A stretch of 64,000 bases of DNA from Tenericutes bacterium HGW-Tenericutes-1 (GCA_002839155.1 PGXM01000004.1:186001-250000), one strand, 5' to 3'. Positions 9,705-19,726 are shown, numbered from the stretch's first letter. Notes: a model not told the origin generated them from the letters alone. Translations and numbers: made by a program.

Positions 9705-10717
9705 GATATATCGATTTAAGAAGTGACACCGTCACGCTTCCAACCGATGAAATGCGCCTAGCGATGTTTAACGCTGAAGTCGGTGATGACGTTTTCCAAG
9801 ATGATCCAACGCTGAATAAACTCGAGGCACTCGCTGCTCAAATGTTTAAAAAAGAAGCTGCTGTATTTGTTCCTTCAGGAACGTTTTCTAATCAGTTGGC
9901 GCTATTCACCCATACGAAACATGGCGATGAAGTGATCGTAGACCAAAATGCCCATATCGTTATCCATGAATCTGGTGCTTCTTCAATTATTGCAGGAGTT
10001 CAATTATTTACCTTAGAAAGTCATAAAGGACTATGGGATTTAGCTAAATTAGAACGTTCAATCAAAACCAGATCAACGTTTACAGCGGGGACAGCGCTCA
10101 TTTGCGTTGAAAATGCGATTAATGGTAAAGCACTCCCCTTAGAATACATGAAAAATGTATATGAAATCGCTCATAAAAAAATGGTTCCAGTTCATTTAGA
10201 TGGCGCAAGAATCTTTAACGCTGCGACTGCCTTAAAATGTGATGTCTCTGAGATTGCACAATACGCTGATTCCGTATCCGTTTGTTTATCTAAGGGATTA
10301 GCTGCGCCAGTTGGCACTGTTCTAGTTGGCTCAAAGAAATTTGTTGATCGAGCTAGAGATTTAAGAAAACTGATGGGTGGGGGAATGCGCCAAGCAGGAT
10401 TCTTGGCCGCTGCCGGCATTATCGCCTTAGAAAAAATGTCCAAAAGACTTCATATTGACCATGAAAATGCTACCTATTTAGCGACACAACTTGAAACGAT
10501 TGAAGGCATCAAAGTTGATTATTCTGAAAGAGATATCAATATTGTTTTCTTTGACACTGAAGACCCAAGAAGAGAAGGTCTCGATCAATTTTTATTACAA
10601 CACCATGTCAAAATATTACCCTATGAACATCCTTTCCGCTTCGTGACCCATCATGGCATCGATAAAAATGATATCGATACAGTAATCAAGTTGATGAGAG
10701 GGTATTTTTCTCGATGA
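9701..10717 (+). CDS. ltaE: Low-specificity L-threonine aldolase
   Basis: MRYIDLRSDTVTLPTDEMR; VHLDGARIFNA; VSVCLSKGLAAPVGTVL PLP-lysine motif. Confidence 0.92.
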   Translation: MRYIDLRSDTVTLPTDEMRLAMFNAEVGDDVFQDDPTLNKLEALAAQMFKKEAAVFVPSGTFSNQLALFTHTKHGDEVIVDQNAHIVIHESGASSIIAGVQLFTLESHKGLWDLAKLERSIKTRSTFTAGTALICVENAINGKALPLEYMKNVYEIAHKKMVPVHLDGARIFNAATALKCDVSEIAQYADSVSVCLSKGLAAPVGTVLVGSKKFVDRARDLRKLMGGGMRQAGFLAAAGIIALEKMSKRLHIDHENATYLATQLETIEGIKVDYSERDINIVFFDTEDPRREGLDQFLLQHHVKILPYEHPFRFVTHHGIDKNDIDTVIKLMRGYFSR

Positions 10718-11232
10718 AAAGACTCTTAACAATTTACCGACAAAAAGATATCAATTTGAACACTAAATCAGTAGTAAGAAGAGTCGCTTATCGAGCAATC
10801 ATTTTTAAAAACAATCAACTTCTCGTTGTAAAATCCCATCGTTATGGCGAAATAAAGTTTCCGGGTGGCGGAAAAGAAAGTCATGAATCTGCTTTTGATG
10901 TCTTATCCCGCGAAGTCATGGAAGAAACCGGTTATCAAATTAAATCAAGAATCATACCGTTTGTCTCCACGATTGAATACGCAAAAGATTTTAAAGGTGA
11001 GTATGATATCTTCATCCAAGACTCCAGATATTATTTTTGTGAAGTCTATGATAAACAAGCTAGCACAGCCTATTCTGGTTATGAAATCGAGTATGGATAT
11101 CATCCCTTCTGGGTGACCCTTGAAGAAGCGATTTCAAACAATGAAAAAGTATCTTCCAATGATTTAATTCCTTGGTTAGAGCGCGATACGACGATGTTCA
11201 AACATTTATATGAAACTAGGTTAAAACCATGA
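10714..11232 (+). CDS. NUDIX hydrolase
   Basis: GGGKESHESAFDVLSREVMEETGY Nudix box. Confidence 0.9.
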   Translation: MKRLLTIYRQKDINLNTKSVVRRVAYRAIIFKNNQLLVVKSHRYGEIKFPGGGKESHESAFDVLSREVMEETGYQIKSRIIPFVSTIEYAKDFKGEYDIFIQDSRYYFCEVYDKQASTAYSGYEIEYGYHPFWVTLEEAISNNEKVSSNDLIPWLERDTTMFKHLYETRLKP

Positions 11233-11942
11233 GAATCAATGTTTATATTAGTTCAACGGGATACTGTTCACGAAGAGAAGCAGACAGACTTATCCAAGCC
11301 GGCAAAGTCACGATTGATCACTTGCCCGCAATGGTTGGAATGGAAGTTGAAGAAACAAATGTAGTTCGAATCAATGGTGAAATTATTGGTTCAAGACCTA
11401 AAACCATTTACCTTGCCTTCAATAAACCGATTGGCATTATTTCAACGACTGATCAAACCATCAAAAATAATATTATTGATTATATCAAGTATCCAGAACG
11501 AATCTTTCCTATCGGTAGATTAGATAAAGATACGTCTGGATTAATATTACTGACCAATGACGGAATGATTGTCAATGAAATATTAAGAAGCGAAAATAAT
11601 CACGATAAGGAATATATCGTTGAAGTCGATAAACCTTATGATGAAGCATTTATCAAAGCAATGGAGACGGGTGTAGAAATTTACAATCCCGTCCAACATG
11701 AAAAAACACTGACCAAACCATCGATCATTCATAAAATCAATGATAAATCGTTTCGCTTGATTATTACACAAGGCTTAAATCTTCAAATACGAAGAATGTG
11801 TCAAGCTTTAGGATATCGGGTTATAAGTTTAAAACGAATTCGGATTATGAACATCGAATTGGATGAATTGAAAACCGGAGTATGGCGATATTTATCGAAC
11901 GTTGAAGTCGATAACCTACTAAAACGTATTCATAACCGTTAA
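11229..11942 (+). CDS. RsuA/RluB/RluF-type rRNA pseudouridine synthase
   Basis: S4-like N-terminus (YISSTGYCSRREADRLIQAGKVTI), IGRLDKDTSGLILLTNDG. Confidence 0.9.
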   Translation: MRINVYISSTGYCSRREADRLIQAGKVTIDHLPAMVGMEVEETNVVRINGEIIGSRPKTIYLAFNKPIGIISTTDQTIKNNIIDYIKYPERIFPIGRLDKDTSGLILLTNDGMIVNEILRSENNHDKEYIVEVDKPYDEAFIKAMETGVEIYNPVQHEKTLTKPSIIHKINDKSFRLIITQGLNLQIRRMCQALGYRVISLKRIRIMNIELDELKTGVWRYLSNVEVDNLLKRIHNR

Positions 11943-12046
11943 TCACCGGTTTTTATAAATATTGTTTGTGTCTTTTTTAGAGTGTGATATAATATCACAT
12001 GGTATTTTTGAAGTATTTAGAGCATCTCAATAAGGAGGATTATTTC

Positions 12047-13348
12047 ATGATTTTAAGAAAAGCCAAAGGGATTCAAATTGATTGCTATAAACAAATGTCA
12101 AAAGAATCACCTTTGCATGAACATCTCAATCCTCAATTTGTCTATATACCCCTTATTCAACAAACAACAGCTTTAAAACGGACTGTAGAAGTTGGGGACG
12201 ATATTTTGATTGGACAAGTTGTGGCTTTGCGTGAGGGATTTGGTGCGATGCCAATCCATGCTTCAGTCAGCGGAAAAGTATCAGCAATTAAGAAAGTTTG
12301 GCATTGCAGTGGTAAAATGGTTGATGCCATTGAAATCAAAAACGATTTATTACAACGGATGGATGATTCAATCCAACCTGAAGCAGATACGACCCATTTT
12401 ACGCGTGAAGAACTCATAGAAAAAATGAAACAAGCAGGGTTATCTGGTTTAGGCGGCGCAGGCTTCCCAACGTATGTGAAATATCAAACAAAATTACCGA
12501 TTGACGTGGTCATTATCAATGCGGTTGAATGTGAACCTTATTTAACTTGCGATTACATGTTAATCAATGCATATCCTGAAAAACTCTTAAAAGGATTGCA
12601 TTATTTCATGCGTGCAGCGAATGCAAATCGTGGCGTTGTTACTTTCAAATCATACAATACACACGTTAAAGAAGTTTTACAACCTTTATTAGTTAATTAC
12701 CCTGGCATTGAATTAAAAGAAATCAAAGATATTTATCCCGCAGGTTGGGAAAAATATGTCGTTCAACAAGTAACAGGTAAAACCTATGAAGGTCTACCAG
12801 CTGAAGCGGGTGTCATCGTTGATAATTCTGCGACCGCCATGGTTTATGCCGATGTTGTTGAAAAAAATATTCCGCTTATTTCTCGTGTTATTACCATTAC
12901 CGGTGAAGGCGTAAAAAACCCAAGAAACTATTATGTTCCTTTTGGTACTCCAGTGAAAGAATTGATTCAATTATCAGGCGGTTATACGGAAGGTTTAGAT
13001 CCTGCAAAAGCATGGTATATTGCTGGTGGTCCCATGACTGGTCGTGCAATTTTAATTGATGACTTGATTGTTAGTGACACTTTAGGTGCAGTTATCGTTA
13101 AACCAATGCCTGAAGATAAAACACATCCTGAATGTTTAGGCTGTGGTAAATGTGCTGACGTTTGTCCTGTCTTTTTAACACCAACGGAAATTAAAAGAGC
13201 TTATGAAACGAAAGACGTTGAACTCATCAAAAAATTAAACGCTCAAAAATGTATGGCTTGTGGACTTTGCTCTTATGTATGTCCATCCCATATTGAAATT
13301 ACTGATTTTGTTGGTAAGGCTAAAGATTTATTAAGGAAAGGAGCATAA
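12047..13348 (+). CDS. rnfC: Rnf electron transport complex subunit C
   Basis: Two CxxCxxCxxxCP clusters (CLGCGKCADVCP, CMACGLCSYVCP); GLSGLGGAGFPTYVK; aaggagg RBS before ATG 12047. Confidence 0.93.
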   Translation: MILRKAKGIQIDCYKQMSKESPLHEHLNPQFVYIPLIQQTTALKRTVEVGDDILIGQVVALREGFGAMPIHASVSGKVSAIKKVWHCSGKMVDAIEIKNDLLQRMDDSIQPEADTTHFTREELIEKMKQAGLSGLGGAGFPTYVKYQTKLPIDVVIINAVECEPYLTCDYMLINAYPEKLLKGLHYFMRAANANRGVVTFKSYNTHVKEVLQPLLVNYPGIELKEIKDIYPAGWEKYVVQQVTGKTYEGLPAEAGVIVDNSATAMVYADVVEKNIPLISRVITITGEGVKNPRNYYVPFGTPVKELIQLSGGYTEGLDPAKAWYIAGGPMTGRAILIDDLIVSDTLGAVIVKPMPEDKTHPECLGCGKCADVCPVFLTPTEIKRAYETKDVELIKKLNAQKCMACGLCSYVCPSHIEITDFVGKAKDLLRKGA

Positions 13349-13351
13349 AAT

Positions 13352-14542
13352 ATGGCTAGATTTGCAAATGGAAAAGCTCCATTCTTAAGAACCTCTGATG
13401 CAAAGAATTCTGGAACTGGCGTAATCATGAGAGACTTCATGATTGGCTTACTTCCAGTCATCTTATTCGCATGGTACAAAAACGGCATTAAAGTCTTTAT
13501 TGAAGGCAATATTACCTTCCTTGAAATGCTCTATCCGCTAATCTTTATTCTTTTAGGTGGAGTATTATCAACATTATTTGAAGGATTATATTTCTATATC
13601 ACTGATAAGAATGTTCGTAACTTTAAAACTTTAGGACAAAAACTCAAAGTTTCTTACGCAGTTATTCCTGGTTTATTACTCGCTATGGTTGTGCCTATGT
13701 ATACGCCAATTTGGGTATTAATGTTTGGTGCTTTCATGGGAACAATTGTTGGTAAAATGTTATTTGGTGGTTTTGGCAATAACATTTTCAATCCTGCTTT
13801 ACTTGGTTATGTTGCGATTGGTTTTACTATGTTAGGTGTTATTGGAAACGCGGGTGGCGTATTCAATGCCTCTGAAGTCTTAATCGATGCTTATGGTGGT
13901 GCAACCCCTCTTGGAACTTTAGCTGGAACGAAAGTTATTGATTATGATACATTAGTTGCGCCTTATGGTTCATTATGGAATTTCTTATTAGGAACCATTC
14001 CTGGTGCATTAGCAGAAACCGGATCTTTAGCAATTATCATTGCATACATTTGGTTATCTATTCGTAAAGTTATTAAGTGGTTTACACCATTAGTTTATAT
14101 TGGAACTGTCTTTATCCTTTCTTGGTTTATTGGCATGGCAGCAGGAGACGCTGGCATTTGGTTCCCAGTTTATAGCATTTTATCTGGTGGTTTAATGTTT
14201 GGTGCTGTCTTCATGGCCACTGAACCTGTGACGACACCAAGAAACCCACTTGGAAAAGTTGTTTTTGCTTTGTTCTTAGGCGTGTTAACCGTCTTATTTA
14301 GATACATTGGTAATTTACCTGAAGGTGTTGGCACAGCTATTATCGTGATGAATATCTTTACATTGCCAATTGACAAAATGACCGCAATTATTCGTGCTCA
14401 AGGCATCAAAAAATCAACGATTTTTTCTGCCTTAGGCTTAGCAGCTTTCTTACTAATCTTAATGGTTTATGCCATTATTAAAGCTGGAAACGTTTATTCT
14501 GCATTCATCACCTTTGTTCCATTTATTAAGGGGGTGTTTTAA
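13352..14542 (+). CDS. rnfD: Rnf electron transport complex subunit D
   Basis: Multi-TM; FGGFGNNIFNPALLGY; YGGATPLGTL likely covalent-FMN site; EPVTTPRNPLGK. Confidence 0.93.
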   Translation: MARFANGKAPFLRTSDAKNSGTGVIMRDFMIGLLPVILFAWYKNGIKVFIEGNITFLEMLYPLIFILLGGVLSTLFEGLYFYITDKNVRNFKTLGQKLKVSYAVIPGLLLAMVVPMYTPIWVLMFGAFMGTIVGKMLFGGFGNNIFNPALLGYVAIGFTMLGVIGNAGGVFNASEVLIDAYGGATPLGTLAGTKVIDYDTLVAPYGSLWNFLLGTIPGALAETGSLAIIIAYIWLSIRKVIKWFTPLVYIGTVFILSWFIGMAAGDAGIWFPVYSILSGGLMFGAVFMATEPVTTPRNPLGKVVFALFLGVLTVLFRYIGNLPEGVGTAIIVMNIFTLPIDKMTAIIRAQGIKKSTIFSALGLAAFLLILMVYAIIKAGNVYSAFITFVPFIKGVF

Positions 14543-14544
14543 TC

Positions 14545-15714
14545 ATGAAAACATTTTTTAACAAACATGGTCTCATTACCGCACTCGTCTTAATTATCGC
14601 TGTTATCTTCGTAGGTGGCGGATTTTATAGTAACTTCATGACAAATCAAATCGCAGTTCATGAAGAAGAAAATAAGGGTGGAGAACTCAACGCATTATTC
14701 TTAAGCATGTTTACGGGTGCAACAAATGTTGAAGAGTTTGAAACAACTGCTGTTACAAAATCCTATTTCAAACCACTTTCAAATTCAGAAGAATATACGC
14801 CTGTATTAACAGGCAGTTATAAAGTCTTGAACGGTTCTTCTGAAGTTGGTGTTATCTATGTCGTTACAACATTCGGTAAAAATGCGAATTTAACCGTTGC
14901 ATACGGTATTGATTTAGCAAGTGATTCACTCACCCAAATAAAAGTAATTAGCAATGAAGAAACTCCAACTTATTTCGCCAATTTATCAACAAATTTCTAC
15001 ATTCAATTTGTGAATAAATCTTTAGATGATATTGGTTTCTCAATCGACAGCGTTGCTGGTGCTACAATGTCATCAAAAGGGATTGAAACCGGCATGTTTT
15101 ACGCAAGAGAACAATACGCTGCTGATTTTGATTTTACAATTCCTTCGATTGTCATGACCTTAAATTCATTAACATACAATCTCGATCCTACAACATTTGC
15201 AACGAAACCATTTATCGCAGATGTTACTTATGGCGATGAAAATACAAACGTTGTTGTTTATTTGGATTCTAGCTTCACATATGCAGGAATCGTTACTGGA
15301 ACAGAACCAGCAAGTGATGTTCAATCAGGCATTAAGAGTTATGCGTCCGCAAGTGGGCAGGTCGTTACATCAGCGTCATTTGTGAGTTATGACGCAGGTA
15401 CTAGAACTTTAGTTCTAATCTCTAAAGGCTACAACAATACTCCAATTCAAGGAACTTATGTTTTAAATGCAACTTTAGATGGCGTTGAATCATACTCGTT
15501 TATTACAAGCGAATCATATGATAATGAATACAACGGCGGATATAATCATTTGCTTGGTGTTGTTCCTTATGTTGAAAACAACTTATCAGAACAGTTCAAA
15601 AATGGTGAAGTTGAGATTGATGCTATCGCTGGTGCAACCGTTACATCAAATGCCATGAAAAACATGATCAATTTAGTAAAACTCTTCATAGCTGATCAGA
15701 ACGGAGGCGAGTAA
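14545..15714 (+). CDS. RnfG-like membrane-anchored protein with two FMN-binding domains
   Basis: N-terminal TM; two ApbE-type flavinylation motifs DSVAGATMSS and DAIAGATVTS. Confidence 0.85.
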   Translation: MKTFFNKHGLITALVLIIAVIFVGGGFYSNFMTNQIAVHEEENKGGELNALFLSMFTGATNVEEFETTAVTKSYFKPLSNSEEYTPVLTGSYKVLNGSSEVGVIYVVTTFGKNANLTVAYGIDLASDSLTQIKVISNEETPTYFANLSTNFYIQFVNKSLDDIGFSIDSVAGATMSSKGIETGMFYAREQYAADFDFTIPSIVMTLNSLTYNLDPTTFATKPFIADVTYGDENTNVVVYLDSSFTYAGIVTGTEPASDVQSGIKSYASASGQVVTSASFVSYDAGTRTLVLISKGYNNTPIQGTYVLNATLDGVESYSFITSESYDNEYNGGYNHLLGVVPYVENNLSEQFKNGEVEIDAIAGATVTSNAMKNMINLVKLFIADQNGGE

Positions 15715-15716
15715 TC

Positions 15717-16259
15717 ATGAATAAAGGATTAATCTCTGGTCTCGTCTTACTCGTTATTGGTTTAGTGTGTGGTGTGTTATTAGCATTTGTGAATAGTATT
15801 ACCGCACCTATTATCAAAGATAATGCGGATAAACTCGTTTTAGAATCACTCGGTGAAGTTTACGACGGTGCTTCTAATTACACTTTAGATGAAGTTGAAG
15901 GCAGTAACAACGTCGATAAATTATTCTTCTTAAAAGATAAGACATCAGGCGACACGGTTGCGATTATTTATAGCGTACAAGCAGAAGGTTATCAATCAAC
16001 TATCAGCATGTTAATTGCCGTTGAAGTCAATAGTTCCGATGAATTCGTGGTTGCTGGATACAAAGTCGTCAGCCAAGGCGAAACATCAGGCATTGGTGAT
16101 AAAATCGTTGGTTATGATTTCAATATGGAAAATGAAGTAATCACGAATATGGCTGCGTTTGATGGGGTTGCTGGAGCGTCCTTCTCAACAACGGCTGTTA
16201 GAACGTGTTTTGAAGCAGTAGGAGCTCGAGTGGCAGCTGATTTTGGAGGTGCAAACTAA
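15717..16259 (+). CDS. rnfG: Rnf electron transport complex subunit G
   Basis: Single N-terminal TM; EGYQSTISMLIAVE...GETSGIGDKI; DGVAGASFSTTAV flavinylation-like motif. Confidence 0.88.
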   Translation: MNKGLISGLVLLVIGLVCGVLLAFVNSITAPIIKDNADKLVLESLGEVYDGASNYTLDEVEGSNNVDKLFFLKDKTSGDTVAIIYSVQAEGYQSTISMLIAVEVNSSDEFVVAGYKVVSQGETSGIGDKIVGYDFNMENEVITNMAAFDGVAGASFSTTAVRTCFEAVGARVAADFGGAN

Positions 16260-16939
16260 TGAACCAAAAACAAAACTTTTTTAAAGGAATCATTAAAGAA
16301 AATCCTTTATTTGTTACAATTTTAGGAACGTGTCCTTCATTAGCAATTACAACTTCTTTAGAAAATGCCATTGGTATGGGTATTGCAGTTTTCTTTGTCT
16401 TAGTGTTATCAAATTTAATCATTTCTCTCATCACGGTTAATCCTAAAATGAAAGAACTCGTTAAACCAGTTCGTATTCCAGTATATATCGTTGTTATCGC
16501 AACGTTAGTAACCATTGTTGAAATGGTATTACATGCCTTCTTAGTTGATTTATACAATAGTCTTGGCGTTTTCATTCCTTTAATCGTTGTTAACTGTATC
16601 ATTTTGGGAAGAGCAGAAGCTTTTGCCTCTGACAACAAACCATTAGATTCAGTCGTTGACGGCATGGGAATGGCTGTTGGTTATACTTTAGCATTAATGT
16701 CAATTTCGTTCTTCAGAGAATTACTCGGAAGAGGATTAATCACCATTTGGGGTGAAAAATCAGTCAATCCAATTCAACTCAATTTAGTTCCGATTTTTGA
16801 GTTTATTGGTATTGAACCTATTAACATGTTCTTACAACCCGTTGGCGCTTTCTTAACATTCGGATTTATCTTAGCAGTATTAGCCGCAATCGCCAATAAA
16901 AAATCGGCCAAAATGGCAAGTGAGGTGAAACAAGCATGA
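16259..16939 (+). CDS. rnfE: Rnf electron transport complex subunit E
   Basis: KENPLFVTILGTCPSLAITTSLENAIGMG; NCIILGRAEAFAS. Confidence 0.93.
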   Translation: MNQKQNFFKGIIKENPLFVTILGTCPSLAITTSLENAIGMGIAVFFVLVLSNLIISLITVNPKMKELVKPVRIPVYIVVIATLVTIVEMVLHAFLVDLYNSLGVFIPLIVVNCIILGRAEAFASDNKPLDSVVDGMGMAVGYTLALMSISFFRELLGRGLITIWGEKSVNPIQLNLVPIFEFIGIEPINMFLQPVGAFLTFGFILAVLAAIANKKSAKMASEVKQA

Positions 16940-17517
16940 GTATTAGCGCATTAATTTCATTAGCTTTCACCGCTTTAATCATTGAAAACGTCATTTTGAC
17001 CCAATTTTTAGGAATTTGTCCTTTCCTAGGCGTTTCTAAAAAACGGAGTTCAGCCGTCGGTATGGGGATGGCTGTTGTCGCAGTAATTTTACTTGCGGGA
17101 ATCATCACTTGGACCTTGTATCATTATGTTCTATCTCCACTAAAGATGGAATATATGCAAACCATTGTCTTCATCTTAGTTATTGCAGCATTAGTACAAA
17201 TGGTTGAATTAATAGTCAAGAAAATTTCTCCCGCTTTATATAAAGCATTAGGAATTTATCTGCCACTTATCACCACAAACTGTGCCGTTTTAGGTGTTGC
17301 ATTACTCAATATTCGTAAAGATTTCGGATTTGCTGAAATGCTTGTTTACTCTCTCTTTATTCCTCTAGGTTTCTTGTTAGTCATTACCATTTTCTCAATG
17401 TTAAGAGAAAAAATTGAAATGGCTCCTGTACCTAAGGCCTTTAAAGGAACACCCATTGCATTAGTCGTTGCAGCGATTCTAGCGATGATTTTCTCAAGAT
17501 TTGGAGGCTTAATCTAA
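16936..17517 (+). CDS. rnfA: Rnf electron transport complex subunit A
   Basis: ENVILTQFLGICPFLGVSKK; TNCAVLGVALLN; overlaps rnfE by 4 bp. Confidence 0.93.
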   Translation: MSISALISLAFTALIIENVILTQFLGICPFLGVSKKRSSAVGMGMAVVAVILLAGIITWTLYHYVLSPLKMEYMQTIVFILVIAALVQMVELIVKKISPALYKALGIYLPLITTNCAVLGVALLNIRKDFGFAEMLVYSLFIPLGFLLVITIFSMLREKIEMAPVPKAFKGTPIALVVAAILAMIFSRFGGLI

Positions 17518-17518
17518 G

Positions 17519-17824
17519 ATGGATATTTTAATACCCGCATTAGTACTTGGAGCCATCGGATTTGTTTTAGGACTTTTAATTAATATTGTCAGTAAATATT
17601 TCCATGTCGAAGAAGATCATCGTATCGAAAAAATTGAAGAAATGTTACCAAAATACAACTGTGGCGCATGTGGATATGCAGGCTGTCATGATATGGCTAT
17701 TGGATTATTAAACAAAAAAAGTATCGTTAGCCAATGTAAGCCGATTAAAGAAGAAGCAAAAGTTGCATTAATGGCACATCTCGATCAACTATTCAAAGCA
17801 GAAAAAGAAGAATCAAATAACTAA
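17519..17824 (+). CDS. rnfB: Short RnfB: N-terminal TM + single CxxCxxxxC Fe-S domain, no ferredoxin domain
   Basis: LPKYNCGACGYAGCHDMAIGLLN...QCKP; only 101 aa, followed directly by a terminator. Confidence 0.85.
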   Translation: MDILIPALVLGAIGFVLGLLINIVSKYFHVEEDHRIEKIEEMLPKYNCGACGYAGCHDMAIGLLNKKSIVSQCKPIKEEAKVALMAHLDQLFKAEKEESNN

Positions 17825-17830
17825 TTTAAG

Positions 17831-17856
17831 GCGTTTTCCGTAAGGGAAACGCTTTT
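17831..17856 (+). terminator. Rho-independent terminator after rnfB
   Basis: gcgttttcc-gtaa-gggaaacgc-tttt. Confidence 0.8.
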
Positions 17857-17956
17857 CAATATGAAAAGGTATTCACGCTCATTTTGGGTATTGCTTTATT
17901 TAGTCAGTTAGACTATAATAAATAGCGGTTAAACTATATTATAGGAGGAAAGAAAA

Positions 17957-18925
17957 ATGAAAAAAATTGGATTACTACTTTTAGTAGTATTCGCATCTGT
18001 AGCATTATTCGGATGCACCCAAGGTGAATTCAAAGTTGACGGTGAATTCATGGCTTTCGAAACTAGCGTACATTCAAACGGCGCTATGCAAGTCACAATG
18101 GTATCAGTCATTATCGAAAACGGCGAAATCGTTGGTTACAACATCGATGCTCGTCAAGGAACAAAAACTCAAACTGCTGGAGCTGACACAACTGAAGATA
18201 CTTCAGATGACGTTTATAGCTTCGCATGGAACACAAAAACCAAAAAACAACTTGGCGACGCTTATAACATGGTAACATACGGCAATGCTATTGCTGAATG
18301 GTATGTTCAAGCTGGACGCATCGAAGCGGCGATGCTAGCTAATGGTGTAGATTCTGTTACAACAAACGCTGAAACTCATGTTATTGATAACGTCGCTGGC
18401 GTTACAATTAAAGACGGCGGATACCTTGCTTTAGCAGCTGAAGCAGTTGAATTAGCAAAAGCTGGAAAATTCCAAGCAGTGGTTTGCTCAGGCACAGATT
18501 TATACATTGCTTCTATGGTTGTAGCTAAAGGCGAAATTTCTGAATTAGAATTAAACGTTCTCCAAAAGAAATCAGTTTTAGCTAATAAAGCTGTATTCGA
18601 ATGGAATGAAAAAACTAAACAAGAACTTGGTGCTGATTATGGCATGAAGGGTACTGGCGCAGCTTATACATTCGCTAATGGCGTTTGGACTGCAAGTGCA
18701 ACTGAAAAATCAGCTAACGAATGGTTTGAACAAGCTAACCTCATTACAAACTATGTAATGGAAAATGGCAACGTTTATAACTTAAGAGCAATCGGCGGCA
18801 GAGGTATCTCTGTAGACGGTTCAACAATCGTTGACGGTCTTGCTGGCGTAACAATCAAAACTGAAACATACATCGTTGTATTAACAGATTTGTTTGCTAA
18901 CGTTGCTAATGGTCAATTGAAATAA
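17957..18925 (+). CDS. Lipoprotein with two FMN-binding-domain-like repeats
   Basis: Lipobox SVALFGC; repeats end with DNVAGVTIK and DGLAGVTIK; WNTKTKKQLGDAYNM / WNEKTKQELGADYGM repeated segments; aggagg RBS. Confidence 0.75.
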   Translation: MKKIGLLLLVVFASVALFGCTQGEFKVDGEFMAFETSVHSNGAMQVTMVSVIIENGEIVGYNIDARQGTKTQTAGADTTEDTSDDVYSFAWNTKTKKQLGDAYNMVTYGNAIAEWYVQAGRIEAAMLANGVDSVTTNAETHVIDNVAGVTIKDGGYLALAAEAVELAKAGKFQAVVCSGTDLYIASMVVAKGEISELELNVLQKKSVLANKAVFEWNEKTKQELGADYGMKGTGAAYTFANGVWTASATEKSANEWFEQANLITNYVMENGNVYNLRAIGGRGISVDGSTIVDGLAGVTIKTETYIVVLTDLFANVANGQLK

Positions 18926-18939
18926 TCTAAGTCAAAATT

Positions 18940-18968
18940 AAAAGTTGTTCTTCGGAGCAACTTTTTTC
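18940..18968 (+). terminator. Rho-independent terminator
   Basis: aaaagttgttc-ttcg-gagcaactttttt. Confidence 0.85.
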
Positions 18969-19033
18969 TTTTTGCTCAAATCACTTATTTTTTTGATATA
19001 ATGAGTATAACATCATTGTTTTGAGGTGAATGA

Positions 19034-19558
19034 ATGAACTCTACTGAAGTTATTATTCTTGCCGGTTCACTTATCCTCGTCAGCTTAATTGCTTATTATT
19101 CAATTAAATTGATTGTTGATAAAAACCGACATAATGCCATTTTAAAAATATTTAATGAGATTTTGCCCAAGGCTATTATAGAAAAATCAACTGAGAAATT
19201 TTATGAATATCATTTTGAGTATTGTGATAAATTATACTTAATCAAAGTATTGCCTTTTGATTTACATCATGAACTGATTATCACTAATAAGTATTATTGG
19301 TGTATGAATGCAGATTTAAAAGGTTGGAAAAGATCAACAGTTCCAGATTTATTTCCAGGCGTTAAAGAATTCGTTGATTATAGTCCTTTAACTAAGTTAA
19401 AAGTAGTAAAAATTGCGTTGATTATGCCTGACTGTCACAATATCATAAGGTATCTTAACGAAAGTGATGTTGCGAAGGTACTTCATTCGGATTTAGTCTA
19501 TGGAGTCTACTTTGTTAAGGCGGTTGAATTACAGAGTTTTTTTCCTAAAACTGATTGA
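19034..19558 (+). CDS. Hypothetical protein with N-terminal TM helix
   Basis: Long ORF with gaggtg RBS; VIILAGSLILVSLIAYYSIKLIV TM; no recognised family. Confidence 0.7.
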   Translation: MNSTEVIILAGSLILVSLIAYYSIKLIVDKNRHNAILKIFNEILPKAIIEKSTEKFYEYHFEYCDKLYLIKVLPFDLHHELIITNKYYWCMNADLKGWKRSTVPDLFPGVKEFVDYSPLTKLKVVKIALIMPDCHNIIRYLNESDVAKVLHSDLVYGVYFVKAVELQSFFPKTD

Positions 19559-19604
19559 AAAATCTTTACAAACTGAGTGATTTATAATATCATATTGTAT
19601 GCAC

Positions 19605-19680
19605 GCGCTATTAGCTCAGTTGGTAGAGCAAATGACTCTTAATCATTGGGTCCCCGGTTCGAGTCCGTGATGGCGCACCA
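19605..19680 (+). tRNA. tRNA-Lys (anticodon CTT)
   Basis: 7-bp acceptor gcgctat/atggcgc, anticodon loop CTCTTAA, GGTTCGAGTCC T-arm, encoded CCA. Confidence 0.95.
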
Positions 19681-19691
19681 GCTTACAACCA

Positions 19692-19726
19692 AACACAATC
19701 CTTTTGCGATTGTGTTTTTTATTTTT
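19692..19726 (+). terminator. Terminator downstream of tRNA-Lys
   Basis: acacaatc-cttttgc-gattgtgt followed by T tract. Confidence 0.75.
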
